The notes under the pieces were generated by a model. The model saw only the letters and a list, made by a program, of their open reading frames with translations. It was not told the origin of the DNA and made no database searches. A program made the translations under genes and the position numbers. Source: CAZDBA01 sp965224765 (GTDB taxonomy: Bacteria; Planctomycetota; Planctomycetia; Pirellulales; Pirellulaceae). From it: DNA of 64,000 nucleotides. This document shows, piece by piece, positions 54,191 to 63,010 of this stretch. Location of the stretch: assembly GCA_965224765.1 (NCBI GenBank), contig CBDDAC010000024.1:62001-126000 (forward strand), read 5' to 3'. The number at the start of each line of letters is the position of its first letter. Positions within the stretch are counted from its first letter, which is position 1.

Positions 54191-54782
54191 TGCTGGACAA
54201 CTTCCTCGCAACGACCGTAAGAGTTTAGTTCCCTGACCGGGATCTTCGGCTTCATATTTTTGTCGTCAGATTTTGTCGTTGGTCTTTTTTGGTTTGCGCA
54301 GCAGCGAACGCAGACGTTGAGTTGGGTTTTTTACGGAATGGGCTTTGAGCCAAGACGCATTCCGCCTAAGACATCTTTGTAAAGTGCGTCTGCATTGAAA
54401 TCGAAGGCTCAGGCCAACGATCTCTTTGCGGACGTTTTTTGTAGATGAACCGCATCACTTTGTCAGGCGGTTGAGTAAACAAGCGATAAAGCACCTGAAA
54501 TGGATTGTGACCGTGACGACGGGGCAAAGCCAATGGGGTCGGGAGTCTTTTCTGTTCAAATGCGAGAAAGTTAAATCAATCTAATCTCGCAATCAAAATA
54601 CTTCGGTCACCCAACAAAGAAAAGACTCCCGACCCCTTTATTCCCGCACAAAGAACTAAACTCTTACCGACCCAATAAACACGCATGACAATTTCGCATC
54701 AATTGTTCGTGAATTCTGTTCGGCAATTCTATAGAATGGACGGCTGCAAAACTGTCAATCGTTCAAAAGGACTGCCCCACCG
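54191..54782. other. Intergenic region with a palindromic repeat
   Basis: About 590 bp. The left 340 bp (to 54534) show nothing recognisable; short open frames lack start signals. The 102-bp palindromic element is described separately. The rest should hold the promoter of the next secreted-protein gene. No RNA gene was seen. Confidence 0.4.
54535..54636. repeat. 102-bp palindromic (MITE/REP-like) element
   Basis: The 19 bases GGGGTCGGGAGTCTTTTCT at 54535-54553 are repeated in exact inverted order at 54618-54636. Inside, GCGAGA near 54562 pairs with TCTCGC near 54585, giving a second hairpin. There is no coding capacity. The perfect ends indicate a mobile or protein-recognised element rather than chance. 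Confidence 0.85.
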
Positions 54783-55850
54783 ATGAAGACACCTTGGATG
54801 CAAAGTGGAATCGGATTCTCTGCGTTTGTGATGGCGAATTGCCTGCTGATGATTGGCGCCATTGCCTCAGCACCCCTCGTTTCAAACTGGATAAACGCAG
54901 ACCAACCTCATGTCTCAGCGATCGCTATGTTCGCGAACTACAGCACAGTCACAACAGGGCAGGGGAATCGACATTTCCAGCAGAAAGACGACCAAAAGAA
55001 AAACGAATCTTGCAAATCATCTGAAGAATCCTGGCAAGATTACATCAATCGACTTCACGAATCGAATGCTCTTTCTGACAAATTAAAAGCTCTTTGGGAG
55101 GCCGGCAACCCAATCCAGCTGACGCAAAAGAAGTCGATTACTCGGATAAAAACCGAGGAAAGAACTCGAGAGATCCTGATGTCTCGAAACCGCATCGAAC
55201 AAAGAGACGGCGAGAGAGTTGTCGTGCCCGTTACCGAATTGGTCGAACAGACCTATGTGGTGAACGTTCCTTACCTGGAAGAGGTTGAATCCACGTTAAA
55301 AATACCCGCCAAGGGCCGCCTACCCGATGACGCCGTCAACGAAGGCTTACAATTCAAAATCGAGAATTCCCCCGCAACGGTTGTCCCAGAACCGGCGAGC
55401 GAAGCCCATCAGAAACAAATCGATCGACTCGAAGAGCTATCTGACAAACTGCCGACGGAATCGTGGGACGACTACGTAGCGAGACTTCACAAAATGCAAA
55501 TCGTTTCGGATGGCCAACTCGAAAAGTGGCTTGCGGGAAAGAAACTCAAAGTTGGATTGACCATCGATGTCGATTTTCGCGTGGAAAAAATCACCCGCGA
55601 GGTCGCCGTCACACAGATGCAAACGATTGAGGTAGAAGGCATAGAAGTGACTCGCCCGATAACAAGGAACGTTACGCGGACTAAAATGGTGTTGCGAAAG
55701 GTTGATGAAACCATCGAAGCAATGATGAGTCTTCCGATTCGAGGCACTCAACCAGAAAATTCAGAAACCTCCGGATTTCTGTTTCGGGACGATCGACAAC
55801 TCGAAACCAAAATAAAATCAAGATCGCCGATTGTACATTTTCGCGGGTAG
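54783..55850 (+). CDS. Secreted hypothetical protein with duplicated domain
   Basis: A 355-residue exported protein. Signal peptide about residues 1-33 (IGFSAFVMANCLLMIGAIASA, cut). The mature part contains two similar halves: ESWQDYINRLHESNALSDKLKALWEAGNPIQLTQ (cut) and ESWDDYVARLHKMQIVSDGQLEKWLAGKKLKVGL (cut). Each is followed by a strand-rich stretch with repeated Glu/Arg/Thr (for example VTRPITRNVTRTKMVLRKV) and a closing short LPIRG/IPAKGRLP segment. The duplication is visible by eye; no named family is recognised. The gene is convergent with the XRE-cupin gene, whose stop lies 1 bp beyond its own. Confidence 0.75.
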   Translation: MKTPWMQSGIGFSAFVMANCLLMIGAIASAPLVSNWINADQPHVSAIAMFANYSTVTTGQGNRHFQQKDDQKKNESCKSSEESWQDYINRLHESNALSDKLKALWEAGNPIQLTQKKSITRIKTEERTREILMSRNRIEQRDGERVVVPVTELVEQTYVVNVPYLEEVESTLKIPAKGRLPDDAVNEGLQFKIENSPATVVPEPASEAHQKQIDRLEELSDKLPTESWDDYVARLHKMQIVSDGQLEKWLAGKKLKVGLTIDVDFRVEKITREVAVTQMQTIEVEGIEVTRPITRNVTRTKMVLRKVDETIEAMMSLPIRGTQPENSETSGFLFRDDRQLETKIKSRSPIVHFRG

Positions 55851-56447
55851 TCAATTGGTGGAATAGATGTCGACGAGAAACAGAATCGCGTCTGCGCTGC
55901 CAGAATTCTTGATACTGTGCTCGACGTCTGCATTGTACTGAACAGAATCACCTTTTTTCAGCGTTTCCGTTTCTGCGCCCGTCGTTACCGTGACCGCGCC
56001 TTTTTGGACCGTTAGAAATTCTCGAGTCCCTTCAAAGTGCGCAGCACTTTTCAATTCGCTTCCCGCATGCAAAACGACTTCATAGAACTCAACATCCTTT
56101 TCCAAATTCAGGGGCGACAACGTCCGCACACGACAACATTCATCGTCGCGAAAAATGGACGACTCATCATCGTGCCGGATCACGTCCATCCGGGCTACCC
56201 GAGTCGCGCCATCGACCAAGTCTCCCAAAGACAATCCGAACGCCGTGGCGATACGAAAGGCCACCGCCAAGGTTGGATTGGCGGCACCCCGCTCGACTTG
56301 GCTTAGCATGCTGCGACTCACGCCACTCAACTCAGCTAACTGCTCCAAAGTCCAGGAACGCCGCTTTCGCAATTGACGTATTTTATCGCAAACATATTGA
56401 TTCAGTGGCTCAGCCGAACTTGGATCAGTGTTCTTCTTATCGGCCAT
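55851..56447 (-). CDS. XRE-family regulator with C-terminal cupin
   Basis: A 198-residue transcription factor. The helix-turn-helix is at about residues 22-60 (LRKRRSWTLEQLAELSGVSRSMLSQVERGAANPTL, cut). The C-terminal cupin at about 115-195 (VEFYEVVLHAGSELKSAAHFEGTREFLTVQKGAVTV, cut; then GDSVQYNADVEHSIKN) contains the His/Glu positions for a metal and a small effector. It is divergent from the tdh-kbl-aldolase run, and the 90-bp gap must hold both promoters, so it probably controls threonine catabolism, with an amino acid as effector. That role is inferred from position only. Confidence 0.87.
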   Translation of the reverse strand: MADKKNTDPSSAEPLNQYVCDKIRQLRKRRSWTLEQLAELSGVSRSMLSQVERGAANPTLAVAFRIATAFGLSLGDLVDGATRVARMDVIRHDDESSIFRDDECCRVRTLSPLNLEKDVEFYEVVLHAGSELKSAAHFEGTREFLTVQKGAVTVTTGAETETLKKGDSVQYNADVEHSIKNSGSADAILFLVDIYSTN

Positions 56448-56537
56448 ATGGGATACTTGCGGATTGATGCAGGGAAGTTTAAGATAATGAACACAATTCC
56501 ATCATATCAAAATTCCAACTCAAGCCAACGAAAAAAG

Positions 56538-57606
56538 ATGCCTACTTTAGCCTTGTCCGCGACGATGCCTGCGTTGCGCAAACTGCATGCTGCACCTGGA
56601 TTGGACTTTTGTTCTGAGGTCGAGCTTCCTCAAGTCGGCCCCCCGAGACGTTTTAATTTCGGTTACCCACGCAGGCATCTGTGGAACCGACCGGCATATC
56701 TATGAATGGGATGCCTGGAGCCAGAGTCGAGTCAAAATCGGCATCACAACGGGCCACGAGTTTGTTGGCAAAGTGGTCGAGGTTGGTTCTGCGGTGAATC
56801 GGACGGCGGTGGGAGCCAGAGTCAGTGCCGAAGGGCATATTGGCTGTGGCGTTTGCGAACAGTGCCGTACAGGCAACGGCCACATCTGCGAGAAAGTCGA
56901 CATCATTGGAATCGATTGCAACGGCTGTTTCGCTTCCTATGTCGTCGTACCGGAAGAGAATGTGTGGCCGGTTCACAAAGAGATTCCCAACGAGATCGCG
57001 GCAGTTTTTGATCCGCTTGGCAATGCTGTCCACACGGTAATGACCGCCGGTGTCAGTGGCAAATCGGTTTTGATCACGGGAGTCGGAATCATCGGCCTGA
57101 TGGCAGTTTCAGTCGCCAAGGCCGCGGGGGCCGGGCAAATCTTCGTAACGGACGTCGATCCCAAACGCCTTGCAATAGCTCGTGACCTTGGCGCCGACGA
57201 AGCGTTCAATGCAAAAGACAACTGGGTAGACGAAGTCCGAGCGGCAACTGGAGGAAGTGGCGTTCATTCGCTGCTGGAGATGAGCGGCAACGTTCACGCG
57301 ATTCGCGATGGTTTTTCAGCGCTTCGCAATGGCGGTACGGCGGCGATGCTGGGAATTCCAGCGGGCGATATCTCGATCGATTTAACGAACCACATCATCT
57401 TCAAAGGCGCCACCGTTCATGGAATCAATGGTCGCAAGATGTTTGAAACCTGGTACCAGATGGAAAATCTGTTGCTCTCAAAACGAATCAACTTGGACCC
57501 AATCATTACCCATGTTATTGAAATGGAAGACTTCGAGAGCGGCTTTAAGATGATGCAATCTGGCGAAGCAATCAAAGTCGTCATGAAAATCCCGAAAATC
57601 ACCTAA
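56538..57606 (+). pseudogene. tdh: L-threonine 3-dehydrogenase, frameshifted near the N-terminus
   Basis: Zinc-dependent oxidation of L-threonine to 2-amino-3-oxobutyrate. The N-terminal 35 residues (MPALRKLHAAPGLDFCSEVELPQVGP, cut; start 56538 or 56568) are in one frame. The rest (RDVLISVTHAGICGTDRHIYEWD onward, to 57606) is in the next. One extra C in the run of six at 56639-56644 separates them; removing it restores a normal 345-residue enzyme. Catalytic zinc ligands Cys (GICGTD) and His-Glu (TGHEFVG) and the structural-zinc Cys cluster (GCGVCEQCRTGNGHIC) are intact. A nucleotide-binding GVGIIGLMAV follows. Kbl, the next enzyme of the pathway, starts 18 bp downstream. Sequencing error is quite possible. 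Confidence 0.88.
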
Positions 57607-57624
57607 CTAATTAATCAAGAGAAA

Positions 57625-58800
57625 ATGCCCAATAACAACTTTGATACCAGCGCGGCAGAAATCGTCGGTTCATTGACTTCAACAGGCCAACTGAAACCGT
57701 TTTACGATATTACATCCCCCATGCGACCGGTCGTTGAAATCCAGGGAAAGGGCGAAGTCTTGGTGCTTTGTGCCAACAACTACCTGGGTCTTGCCGATCA
57801 TCCAGAGGTAATCGAAGCCGGTATTCAAGGGCTCCGCGATTATGGAGCCGGAACGGCTTCGGTACGTTTCATTTGTGGCACACTCGATTGTCATCGAATC
57901 CTTGAACGCAAGATTGCAGACTTTGTTGGCACTCCAGCTTCGCTTTCTTACGTCAGCTGCTGGAACGCCAACGAGGCACTTTTCCCGACCCTTATTGGAC
58001 CTGAGGACGTGGTTTTGAGTGACGAACTCAATCACGCAAGCATTATCGATGGCATGAGGTTGATGAGCAAAAAAATCTCCAAGGGCGTCTATCGTCATAG
58101 CGACATGGAGGACCTGGAAACCAAACTCAAAGACTCGATGTCAAATCCATGCCGGTGGGTCGTCACGGACGGCGTTTTCAGCATGGAGGGAGATGTCGCC
58201 AAACTTCCAGAATTGGTGGCTCTTTGTAAACAGTATGACGCCATGCTGGTGCTGGACGATTCTCATGGGATCGGAGTATTAGGCGAAACAGGGCGGGGCA
58301 CGCCTGAGCATTTTGACTGTCTAGGTGAAATTGATGTGATCACAGGCACGTTGGGAAAGGCACTCGGCGGCGCAGCGGGTGGTTACATTGCCGCTTCGGA
58401 AAACGCGATCAAAGTCCTCGAGCAACGAGCTCGCCCCAGTCTTTTTTCTAACGCTCTACCTGCCACCGTCGCCTACAGTGCAGCAAAGGCGATTGATGTC
58501 GTGCGAAACGATCCGGCAATCGTCACTAGACTTCACGCCAACGTCAAAACCATTCGTGACGGATTGGCAAACCTTGGCTACGAATGTGCGCCTTCACCAA
58601 CGGCGATTATTCCGATCATGATTGGAGACGAGGCCGAAGCCATCAAGAAATCATCGGCGTTGTTTGATATGGGCATCATGGTCATCGGATTTGGATTCCC
58701 TGTCGTACCCAAAGGAGAAGCTCGTTTACGCGTTCAGGTATCCGCAGCATTGACAGACGACAACATTCAACAGGCCCTCGACGCATTTGCCAAACTTTAA
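57625..58800 (+). CDS. kbl: Glycine C-acetyltransferase (2-amino-3-ketobutyrate CoA ligase)
   Basis: Second enzyme of threonine catabolism: 2-amino-3-oxobutyrate + CoA to glycine + acetyl-CoA. The 391-residue PLP enzyme has the alpha-oxoamine-synthase features: CANNYLGLADHPEV, GTASVRFICGT, ELNHASIIDGMRL, VTDGVFSMEGDVAKLPELV, DDSHGIGVLGETGRGT, and the PLP lysine (Lys245) in TGTLGKALGGAAGGY. The ALPATVAYSAAKAID and FGFPVVPKGEARLRVQVSA blocks follow. Length and order are normal and the frame is intact. Only 18 bp separate it from tdh, and the aldolase follows directly. Confidence 0.96.
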   Translation: MPNNNFDTSAAEIVGSLTSTGQLKPFYDITSPMRPVVEIQGKGEVLVLCANNYLGLADHPEVIEAGIQGLRDYGAGTASVRFICGTLDCHRILERKIADFVGTPASLSYVSCWNANEALFPTLIGPEDVVLSDELNHASIIDGMRLMSKKISKGVYRHSDMEDLETKLKDSMSNPCRWVVTDGVFSMEGDVAKLPELVALCKQYDAMLVLDDSHGIGVLGETGRGTPEHFDCLGEIDVITGTLGKALGGAAGGYIAASENAIKVLEQRARPSLFSNALPATVAYSAAKAIDVVRNDPAIVTRLHANVKTIRDGLANLGYECAPSPTAIIPIMIGDEAEAIKKSSALFDMGIMVIGFGFPVVPKGEARLRVQVSAALTDDNIQQALDAFAKL

Positions 58801-58812
58801 TTGGAATATTCA

Positions 58813-59861
58813 ATGATCGATTTGCGCAGCGATACTGTCACGCAACCTTCCGATGAAATGCGTGAGGCTATGGCCAGCGCTTCTGTTGGTGACGACGTGA
58901 TGGACGTCGATCCGACCGTAATGCGATTGCAGGAATACACTGCAGAACTCTTGGGCAAAGAAGCCGCGATGTACATGCCATCGGGGACGATGACCAATCA
59001 GGTGGCCGTTCGATTTCATTGCGCACCAGGCAATGAGTTCATCTGCGAAGAAGGTTGCCACATCTACAATTATGAACAGGGGGCCTTCGCTCAATTGAGT
59101 GGGCTAGTCGCAAGAACGATTGATGCACCAAACAATAACATCGAGGTCGAAAACCTAATTGGCAAGATTCGACCTAACGACCAGCATACCGTCCAAACGC
59201 GGTTAGTTTGCCTTGAAAACACTCATAACCTCGGTGGCGGAAAAATCCTTCCCTATGCAAGTGTCGAGTCTGTTTGCCACTGGGCTCATCAGAATGGTCT
59301 TCGAACCCACCTGGATGGCGCCAGGCTGTTCAATGCAGCGGTCGCATCGGGCATCAGCCTTGCCGATTGGGCCCAGCATTTCGATACGGTGAGTGTGTGT
59401 TTCAGCAAAGGGCTTGGGGCTCCCGTTGGATCTGCGCTTGTCGGCCCCAAAGAAATGATTGAAACCATTCGTCGACATCGAAAACTTTTTGGCGGCGGCA
59501 TGCGGCAATCAGGAATCATTGCAGCGGGTGCGCTATTTGCTTTGGAAAACAACATCGATCGACTAGCCGAGGATCATCAAAACGCCCAAATCTTCACGGA
59601 ACATGTTTCCCGATGCGATGGGGCTGAGCTTGATCCTGCTTCTGTTGATTCGAACATCGTCATTTTTCGAATCGCACCAGCGATCGGCTCGGCCGCCGAT
59701 TTCTGCACTACAGCGAAAACCAAGGGCATTTGGATGTTGCCCTTTGGTGCCCAGCACGTTCGCGCTGTTACCCATCTCCTCTCCACATCTCCTCCGACGA
59801 TGCCGATCGTGCGGGCAATGCGATTCAACAGATTTTTGAATCCATGGCAACCCAAGCCTGA
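58813..59861 (+). pseudogene. Low-specificity L-threonine aldolase, C-terminal frameshift
   Basis: PLP enzyme splitting L-threonine (or allo-threonine) to glycine and acetaldehyde. Start MIDLRSDTVTQPSDEMREAM at 58813; a TTG at 58801 adds 4 residues. Family blocks: MYMPSGTMTNQVAV, EGCHIYNYEQGAFAQ, LENTHNLGGGKILP, THLDGARLFNAAVA, and the PLP lysine in VCFSKGLGAPVGSALVG. Near the end the frame changes: RAVTHL should be followed by HISSDDADRAGNAIQQIFES, which is present in another frame ending at 59861. As read, the protein instead runs on to 59895 with an unrelated tail. Removing two bases at about 59779-59780 joins the parts. The catalytic part is complete, so activity may survive. Confidence 0.85.
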
Positions 59862-60078
59862 TGGGATAGGGAGTCCGATTCCAGCGGCGAATTAATTTGG
59901 GCACGACGGACTGCCTCTTGGATCCATTCTGCCCCCGTCTTCGGCATTCACAAATAGGGAAACAAAACTGGCAAGTCCAAGGCGTTCTCGGCAATTTCCA
60001 GAAACAATTCTCGACTTTCGGCGATCATTCAGTTTAAAATACGAATTGCCACTCCACTTCCAATTTGAGTAATTTGAC

Positions 60079-60744
60079 ATGAAGGTTCGTTGCCAGCAAT
60101 GCGGCACAACGATCGCGCTAAACGATCGGCTCTACGGACGAAAAGTAAAATGCAAATGCGGCCAAGTTCTGCAGATGCCGGGTGCTCCACAACAAGCACC
60201 TGCGCCGACACTCCTTAGTCCTCCCGTCCAATTTCAATGTGGGCAATGCCTCAAACAATTTCGATCCAAGCCGGGTTCGGCGGGAAAAACTGCGACCTGC
60301 TCTTGCGGTGCGTTAATCAACATCCCTCATGCCCCACAGGCCCCAGCGCATGAGACTACTGACCTTTTCCCAGGTCTTCAGCAACATGACGATTTGTTTG
60401 GCCCCCCCTCTGACAATGCCTACCCAATGGCAAACGACCCACTCGCGCCACTTCCTACACACTTAGCTTCCGGCGCAGCGGCCCAACCTTCGACTTACCA
60501 TCCGCCTTCCTATCAGGATGCTCAAAACCGACAAGCCAAAAAGAAGAGGGTAAAGAAGCCCATAAAACCGCGTGAATCCGAAAGTTCACCCGGCGTTGAA
60601 ATCATCAGCGGAATTTTCATGATGATCGGATCAGTGGTCTGGCTGGTGGTTGGTTTAGAATTCGGCTGGCTTTTCTACTACCCTCCAATCCTGTTCTGTA
60701 TTGGGCTGGCCACGCTGATTAAGGGCTGCCTCTCTGCAGGTTGA
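60079..60744 (+). CDS. Zinc-ribbon membrane protein, hypothetical
   Basis: A 221-residue protein with two CxxC zinc-ribbon pairs near the N-terminus (CQQCGTTIALNDRLYGRKVKCKCG and CGQCLKQFRSKPGSAGKTATCSCG, both cut at 20 here by rule; positions about 5-29 and 52-76). A Pro/Gln-rich disordered linker (about 80-165, with a basic KKKRVKK patch) follows. The C-terminus has two membrane segments (about 178-195 and 200-216). Such proteins are frequent in planctomycetes, but their function is unknown. The next gene also starts with a zinc ribbon, so the two may be functionally related. Confidence 0.8.
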   Translation: MKVRCQQCGTTIALNDRLYGRKVKCKCGQVLQMPGAPQQAPAPTLLSPPVQFQCGQCLKQFRSKPGSAGKTATCSCGALINIPHAPQAPAHETTDLFPGLQQHDDLFGPPSDNAYPMANDPLAPLPTHLASGAAAQPSTYHPPSYQDAQNRQAKKKRVKKPIKPRESESSPGVEIISGIFMMIGSVVWLVVGLEFGWLFYYPPILFCIGLATLIKGCLSAG

Positions 60745-61006
60745 CTTAACTAGACCGTTCGCCCAATCAATACACGCAATATGATTTTGCTTTTGACGAC
60801 AGGAATCGAATGCCAGTTGTTGTGCAGTATCCTCAGCCTCTCATAAAACTTGTCGTATTGCAAAACTCGATCATTGGCGAAGTTGTTGATTCGTCATTGC
60901 AAATCGTTAGAATGGCTTTGATAAATTTTCGACGGAATGAATTCTTTTGGACATTCGCTGATTCTCGACAACGATCAACCAACACTCATTGGGAAAAACC
61001 TAGTTC

Positions 61007-61637
61007 ATGCTTGCCTTCATTATTTTTGGAACACGCGGTGTCACTTCGACTGTTGAGCGTGGGCAATTCTACTGCCCCCAATGCAATGGCGACTGCGAAT
61101 ACACTCATAAAAGTGTACGCCGTTTTTTTCACGCTGTATTTCATTCCGCTCATTCCCCTGGATCGACTTGGCGAATATGTCGAATGCCGGCAATGCCAGG
61201 GAACTTTCCAAACTCAGATTCTTGAATACAAACCAAGTGAAGAAAACGTAAACGTCGAAGCTCTGTTTATGGTTGCGATGAAACAGGTCATGATCGCGAT
61301 GCTTTTGGCAGATGGAATCATCGACGACAACGAGGTGAAAGAACTTCAGGCGACTTACGAAGACTTGGCTGGCGTAAGCATCACCGAAATTGACCTGCGC
61401 GAAGAAATTGACGTCATCCAGAAAAAGGGATCGGATGCCCTTGAGTTGGTTGCCCATTTGGCCTCGGGCTTGAACGACAAAGGCAAAGAAATGGTTGTTA
61501 CGGCCGCATATCAAATTGCCGCCGCCGATGGTCACATCGACGAATCGGAACGACAACTGATGAATCAGATTGCCGTTACCCTTGAACTAACCAAAGCTCA
61601 CTACCGTGGAATTTTGTCGGGACTGGAAACCGCGTAG
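61007..61637 (+). pseudogene. Zinc-ribbon TerB-like protein, frameshifted
   Basis: The first frame from ATG 61007 encodes FIIFGTRGVTSTVERGQFYCPQC with an N-terminal zinc ribbon, then SVRRFF. The continuation FTLYFIPLIPLDRLGEYVECRQCQGTF (cut), followed by a TerB-like four-helix domain (VAMKQVMIAMLLADGIIDDNEVKELQ, cut; MVVTAAYQIAAADGHIDESERQLMNQ, cut), lies in the next frame to 61637. Removing one T from the run of seven at 61123-61129 joins them into a normal 209-residue family member. TerB-like domains bind metal and are linked to stress responses; the exact role is unknown. The apparent start at 60810 in the second frame is spurious. Confidence 0.82.
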
Positions 61638-61796
61638 TTGGCAACACGGCAATCCAACGACCATCGTATTGCTGACCACCGGCAATTGCGTTTCCAACCA
61701 ATGTCCAATCCGAGTAGGAAATAACGTAGCGAAACAATGCCTCATCAACGCAATTGTTGGTATTCTTTGTTGCTACTCACGTGTTTGCAATACGAA

Positions 61797-62807
61797 TTAG
61801 GCGGCAGCTTTAGCCAGCACTTTCCCAACCACATTGACATCCAATTGTGGGTAGGGAATTCCAATTCCCGATTTATCCATTGTTTCTTTGACCGCTTCAG
61901 TCATTCGTTCGCGAACATCCCAGTACTCTTGAGGCTTACACCAGACACGGCATTGCCAGTTCACTGAGGAGTCGCCTAAATCACACAGATAGACTTGTGT
62001 AGGTCTACTTGGATCCGCACCTTCAATTTCAGCAATCGCTGCTTCGAGAATTTCACGCGTGGTCTTAAGATCAGCGGAGTAATCTGCTCCGACATTCACA
62101 TCGACTCGACGACTATCGTTCTTCGTAAAATGAATCATCGTTTCACCATAGATTTGTCCGTTCGGGATAATCAAACGGCGGTTGTCGAGCGTGTTGAGCT
62201 GGGTTGTAAATAATTCGATTTCCTCGACCGTTCCCTCCCAGTCGCCGAGTTTAACATAGTCGTCGATCTTGAATGGACGAAAGATTAGCAGCATCAGGCC
62301 CGCCGCGAAATTGCCCAAAGTTCCTTGCAGCGCCATTCCAACCGCAAAACCCACAGCAGCCAAAATTGCCGCGAAACTGGTCACATCAATATCGAAATGG
62401 CTCAACACTCCCAGCAACACAATGATCATGATGACATTGCGAATCATCTTGGAACTGAACTTCCCGAGCGTCTTGTCGACCTTGCTGGAGACCACGGAAC
62501 CGAGCAAGCGACCGATAAAGGACGAGATCATAAATCCGACAAAAATCAAAATAATGACAACGCCGGCAGGAATCAGATATTCATCCGTCAAATCCTTGAA
62601 CGCGGCTGCATCTCCATTAATTGAATCACGAATCTTGTTGACCAGACTTTGTCCAGCTTCCTGCACCTGAGCGACGACTTCAGATCCCACTTTTGCGCTA
62701 TCCTCTGTTTGATCTATTTCAGCATCCTCAACTTGGCCCCACGCAGAGGAGAACGCAAGCATCGTAAAAACAAGCGCACTGGCTATCAATCGCATCGTTG
62801 AGAACAT
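61797..62807 (-). CDS. MscS-family mechanosensitive channel
   Basis: Small-conductance mechanosensitive channel that releases solutes on osmotic downshock. The 336-residue product has a signal-like N-terminus (LIASALVFTMLAFSSAWG), an acidic/Gln-rich periplasmic segment (about 25-80), and three membrane helices (about 82-103, 122-140 and 148-175). The pore helix is the GFAVGMALQGTLGNFAAGLMLLIFRPFKIDDYV block, cut. The beta domain has EEIELFTTQLNTLDNRRLIIPNGQI (cut) and the C-terminal alpha/beta domain ends in GIPYPQLDV. The start at 62807 is the natural one. No neighbour suggests an operon; flhA is divergent. Confidence 0.95.
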   Translation of the reverse strand: MFSTMRLIASALVFTMLAFSSAWGQVEDAEIDQTEDSAKVGSEVVAQVQEAGQSLVNKIRDSINGDAAAFKDLTDEYLIPAGVVIILIFVGFMISSFIGRLLGSVVSSKVDKTLGKFSSKMIRNVIMIIVLLGVLSHFDIDVTSFAAILAAVGFAVGMALQGTLGNFAAGLMLLIFRPFKIDDYVKLGDWEGTVEEIELFTTQLNTLDNRRLIIPNGQIYGETMIHFTKNDSRRVDVNVGADYSADLKTTREILEAAIAEIEGADPSRPTQVYLCDLGDSSVNWQCRVWCKPQEYWDVRERMTEAVKETMDKSGIGIPYPQLDVNVVGKVLAKAAA

Positions 62808-63010
62808 GTCTATCGCTCAAAAAACTCTGGTTCGTGTTTTAAAAAGTCGCGGCGATTCTAGAGTCTCAGTGAGGTCACGCAATATCTCTTTTTTTGCCTC
62901 AAGAAATTGATTCGTTTTGCCGACAGCGTGCCGACTTGATCTGGACGAGATGGATTGGCTTCTTTAACCTGCCCGCCTAAACATCCATTTTCAGATGCAT
63001 ATTGGTTTCG

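Noticed and set aside
60810..61006. N-terminal extension of the TerB-like frame to an ATG at 60810
   Set aside because: It only appears because of the frame change at 61123-61129; the true N-terminus with a zinc ribbon is in the other frame from 61007.
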